Below are positions 29,719 to 31,983 of a stretch of 31,983 bases of DNA, in pieces. The notes below the pieces were generated by a model. It saw only the letters and a program-made list of their open reading frames with translations, had not been told where the DNA came from and did no database searches. A program made the translations under genes and the position numbers. Within the stretch, counting starts at the first letter, position 1; every line of letters begins with the position of its first letter. The DNA comes from an uncultured Clostridia bacterium (GTDB lineage: Bacteria; Bacillota; Clostridia; Peptostreptococcales; Anaerovoracaceae). The stretch lies in contig CAKQOE010000029.1 of the NCBI GenBank assembly GCA_934255545.1, forward strand, positions 1-31,983. The letters run 5' to 3'.

Positions 29719-30906
29719 ATGAAAAAGACTGTAAAGGACATCGATGTAAAAGGAAAGCGCGTTTTCGTAAGATGCGATTTCAATGTCCCGACAGACGACA
29801 ACGGCGTTATAACAGATGACAGAAGGATAGTCGGAGCCGTACCGACTATAAAGTATCTGGCTGACAACGGAGCAAGAGTTATCATAGCTTCACACATGGG
29901 AAGACCTAAGGGCAAGCCTGATATGAAGTATTCTTTAGGCGTTGTTGCGAAGAGACTGTCAGAGCTTATCGGCATGCCTGTAAGATTCGTGAGCGAGCCT
30001 GAGGTCACAGGTCCTGAAACAAAGGCTGCAGCTGCCGCGCTTGCTGACGGCGAAGTCATGCTTATAGAAAACGTAAGATTCAGAGAAGAAGAAACTAAAA
30101 ATGCTCCTGAATTCAGCAAGGAGCTCGCAGATCTCGCTGAGATATTCGTAAACGACGCATTCGGAACAGCTCACAGAGCGCACTGCTCTACTGCCGGCAT
30201 CGCGGACTATCTTCCAGCCGTAAGCGGATTCCTCATGGAAAAGGAAATAAGATTCTTCGGCGATATGCTAGAAGCGCCTGAAAGACCTTTCACAGCAGTT
30301 ATGGGCGGCGCAAAGGTAGGCGACAAGATCCCTCTGATCGAAAACCTCATAGAAAAGGTAGACACTATAATAGTAGGCGGCGGCATGGCGTACACATTCC
30401 TTAAAGCTCAGGGCCATGAGATAGGCACATCGCTTCTCGAAGAAGACAAGATGCCTATGACGCTCGAGCTCCTTAAAAAGGCAGAGGAAAAGGGCGTAAA
30501 GTTCCTGCTCCCTGTAGACGTAGTATGCGCGCCTGAGTTTGCAAACGACTCTCCTGCGGAGGTATATCCTGCAGACGGCATGCCTGCCGACAAGATGGGA
30601 CTCGATATCGGCCCGAAGACACGCGAGCTTTACAGACAGGCCATACTCGATTCAAAAACTGTAGTATGGAACGGTCCTATGGGCGTATTTGAAATGGATA
30701 ACTTCGCGGCAGGTACAAAAGCCATAGCGGAAGCCCTCAACGAATGCGCAGGCACTACTGTAGTAGGCGGAGGCGACAGCGCCGCAGCAGCACGCAAGTT
30801 CGACCTCGAAGCAAATATTTCCCATATATCAACAGGCGGCGGCGCATCACTTGAATTCCTCGAAGGCAAAGTACTTCCGGGCGTAGCGTGCCTGCTTGAC
30901 GCATAA
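29719..30906 (+). CDS. pgk: Phosphoglycerate kinase
   Basis: 395 residues from ATG 29719, which has GGAGGA at the right distance; the ATG at 29704 overlaps that ribosome site and is unlikely. The enzyme makes ATP and 3-phosphoglycerate from 1,3-bisphosphoglycerate in glycolysis. Motifs: VFVRCDFNVP near the N-terminus, ASHMGRPKG, VNDAFGTAHRAHCST, the hinge, then VDTIIVGGGMAYTFLKA, WNGPMGVFEMDNFAAGT and GGGDSAAAARKF for nucleotide binding. The length is normal. It is followed by tpiA as in the usual glycolytic operon; the 155-base gap holds two hairpins. Confidence 0.97.
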   Translation: MKKTVKDIDVKGKRVFVRCDFNVPTDDNGVITDDRRIVGAVPTIKYLADNGARVIIASHMGRPKGKPDMKYSLGVVAKRLSELIGMPVRFVSEPEVTGPETKAAAAALADGEVMLIENVRFREEETKNAPEFSKELADLAEIFVNDAFGTAHRAHCSTAGIADYLPAVSGFLMEKEIRFFGDMLEAPERPFTAVMGGAKVGDKIPLIENLIEKVDTIIVGGGMAYTFLKAQGHEIGTSLLEEDKMPMTLELLKKAEEKGVKFLLPVDVVCAPEFANDSPAEVYPADGMPADKMGLDIGPKTRELYRQAILDSKTVVWNGPMGVFEMDNFAAGTKAIAEALNECAGTTVVGGGDSAAAARKFDLEANISHISTGGGASLEFLEGKVLPGVACLLDA

Positions 30907-30909
30907 CAG

Positions 30910-30947
30910 CAGCCGTCACCGGCTGAGCTTTACGCGGCTTTAGCCGC
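30910..30947. repeat. TCAC-loop hairpin and second hairpin between pgk and tpiA
   Basis: CAGCCG-TCAC-CGGCTG at 30910-30925, then GCGGCT-TT-AGCCGC at 30934-30947. Neither has a T run, so they are more likely mRNA-processing, stability or REP-like elements than terminators. Confidence 0.6.
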
Positions 30948-31061
30948 AGTTCATGCCCTGACCGGAGCTGTCTGCCGAAAAAAGTAAACACAGGATCTTA
31001 CCCGGGTCTGCATTGGCCGGAAAGCTGATGCAGGCCCGGATAATATAAGGAGTTTGAAATA

Positions 31062-31844
31062 ATGAGAAAACCTTTTATAGCAGCTAACTGGAAAATGAAT
31101 CTGCTGGTGGAGGATTCCGTAAAATACGGCGAGGATATCGTCGAGTATCTTAAAAGAGAAAATGTAGACCTCAAGAAGGTAGACGTTGCCATATGCGCGC
31201 CTTACATACACATGGCCGCGCTCAAGGTCATATTCGTGCTCAGAAACATAATGGTAGGCGCGCAGAATATGCATTATGAAGAAAGCGGCGCGTTTACAGG
31301 CGAGATATCGCCTGCCATGCTTAAGGATATGGGCATAGAGTGCGTAATAATAGGCCACTCGGAGCGCCGTCAGTATTTCGGCGAGACGAGCGAAGCGTGC
31401 GCAAAGAAGGTAAAGGCAGCAGCAGCGCACGGCATCAGACCGATACTCTGCGTTGGCGAAACGCTTGAAGAACGCGAGTCAGGAAATTACGAGAATGCTG
31501 TAGGCGACATGCTCAACGCATCGCTTGCTGACGTAACCGCAGAAGAAATGCTCAAAACTGTCATAGCATATGAGCCTGTATGGGCCATAGGCACAGGAAA
31601 AACAGCTACGTCTGCGCAGGCAAACGAGATGGCGGCTTTCATCCGCGGCTGCGTGGAAGCAAAATACGGTCCTGAAACAGCAAAGGAAGTCATCATCCAG
31701 TACGGCGGAAGCGTAAAGCCTGAAAACATAGCAGAACTCATGTCAATGAGTGACATAGACGGTGCCCTCGTAGGCGGCGCAAGCCTCGATGCGAAGACAT
31801 TCGCAAAGATCGTTAATTTTGATGTTTCAGTTACTAAGGAATAA
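31062..31844 (+). CDS. tpiA: Triosephosphate isomerase
   Basis: 260 residues. It interconverts dihydroxyacetone phosphate and glyceraldehyde 3-phosphate. The barrel and active-site residues are visible: FIAANWKMNL (Asn and Lys), the catalytic His in IIGHSERRQYFGE, the catalytic Glu and mobile loop in YEPVWAIGTGKTA, and the phosphate-binding YGGSVKPEN and GALVGGASL. It is about ten residues longer than average, with a small difference in the first third. A good AAGGAG site precedes the ATG. It lies downstream of pgk in the same direction, probably with shared transcription. Confidence 0.97.
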   Translation: MRKPFIAANWKMNLLVEDSVKYGEDIVEYLKRENVDLKKVDVAICAPYIHMAALKVIFVLRNIMVGAQNMHYEESGAFTGEISPAMLKDMGIECVIIGHSERRQYFGETSEACAKKVKAAAAHGIRPILCVGETLEERESGNYENAVGDMLNASLADVTAEEMLKTVIAYEPVWAIGTGKTATSAQANEMAAFIRGCVEAKYGPETAKEVIIQYGGSVKPENIAELMSMSDIDGALVGGASLDAKTFAKIVNFDVSVTKE

Positions 31845-31874
31845 TGATAATTTTGCATCAAAAGTGAAATTGTA

Positions 31875-31903
31875 TTGACTTTAAAAATCGAGCATAGTAT
31901 AAT
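31875..31903 (+). promoter_or_regulatory. Predicted promoter downstream of tpiA
   Basis: TTGACT at 31875-31880, a 17-base spacer and a perfect TATAAT at 31898-31903. A terminator hairpin lies only about 30 bases after it. Confidence 0.65.
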
Positions 31904-31932
31904 CCTATCTTTGACAGTCAATTAAGGGTAAA

Positions 31933-31974
31933 AAGCGCCAAGCCGTTGATATAACTCGGCTTGACGCTTTTTTA
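31933..31974 (+). terminator. Terminator or leader attenuator at the window end
   Basis: AAGCGCCAAGCCG (31933-31945) pairs with CGGCTTGACGCTT (31957-31969) with one mismatch, followed by six T residues. With the promoter at 31875 it would give a transcript of about 65 nt, or act as an attenuator for a gene beyond the window. Confidence 0.8.
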
Positions 31975-31983
31975 ATGTTCTTG

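Noticed and set aside
31933..31974. Terminal hairpin as the end of a tracrRNA-like RNA
   Set aside because: No CRISPR repeats, cas genes or anti-repeat are visible in the window.
1..31983. CRISPR array, tRNA or rRNA genes, prophage
   Set aside because: No regularly spaced repeats, no tRNA or rRNA signatures and no phage structural genes were seen; the lone recombinase gene is not accompanied by phage genes.

Overview
The window looks like chromosomal DNA of an anaerobic Gram-positive bacterium of the Clostridia (Eubacteriales). This rests on Shine-Dalgarno sites of the AGGAGG type, heavy use of ATA, AGA and AGG codons, oxygen-sensitive Fe-S enzymes (two-subunit serine dehydratase, ferredoxin-tailed oxidoreductases), a polyglycerolphosphate-type lipoteichoic acid synthase homologue and a sigma-54 gene next to pgk and tpiA. 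A family such as Anaerovoracaceae is possible but is only a guess. No rRNA, tRNA or CRISPR array was seen.

Region 1 (1-9100) is a corrinoid/metal uptake neighbourhood studded with a non-coding inverted-repeat element. After a structured repeat at the window start and an orphan promoter-to-terminator unit (242-752), a cobalamin riboswitch (about 1440-1800) precedes an exported CbiK-type cobaltochelatase lipoprotein. Next come a membrane-anchored two-domain surface protein, a small lipoprotein, a flavin-binding NimA-like protein, and a BtuF/FecB-type binding lipoprotein with its FecCD permease and ATPase. Three copies of a MITE-like element of about 0.4 kb lie here; two of them, in opposite orientation, bracket the binding-protein gene.

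Region 2 (9200-16200) holds an AEC transporter, a tyrosine recombinase with substituted active-site residues, rplS, a large LtaS-family phosphoglycerol transferase and, on the minus strand, the two subunits of L-serine dehydratase.

Region 3 (16480-24880) is the most interesting part. A promoter with three perfect TTGTATACAA palindromes and a leader hairpin overlapping a 12-codon ORF comes before a row of genes for an HcnABC / dye-linked proline dehydrogenase-like flavoenzyme: a [2Fe-2S] subunit, an FAD/NAD subunit with an added ferredoxin domain, a BFD-like subunit and a DAO-family subunit. These are followed by an ammonium transporter, a PII protein, and an ornithine cyclodeaminase-family enzyme. 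A separately promoted ferredoxin-tailed aldo/keto reductase follows. The layout suggests anaerobic oxidation of an amino or imino acid (or an opine or amine), with ammonium handling built into the same transcription unit; the substrate is unknown.

Region 4 (24880-31983) has an AAA/DUF4143 ATPase flanked by direct repeats of about 137 bp, a SEC-C protein, trmL, rpoN, pgk and tpiA. The usual cggR and gap genes are absent between rpoN and pgk. Small GC-rich hairpins with a constant TCAC loop and changing stems recur between genes in this half of the window.
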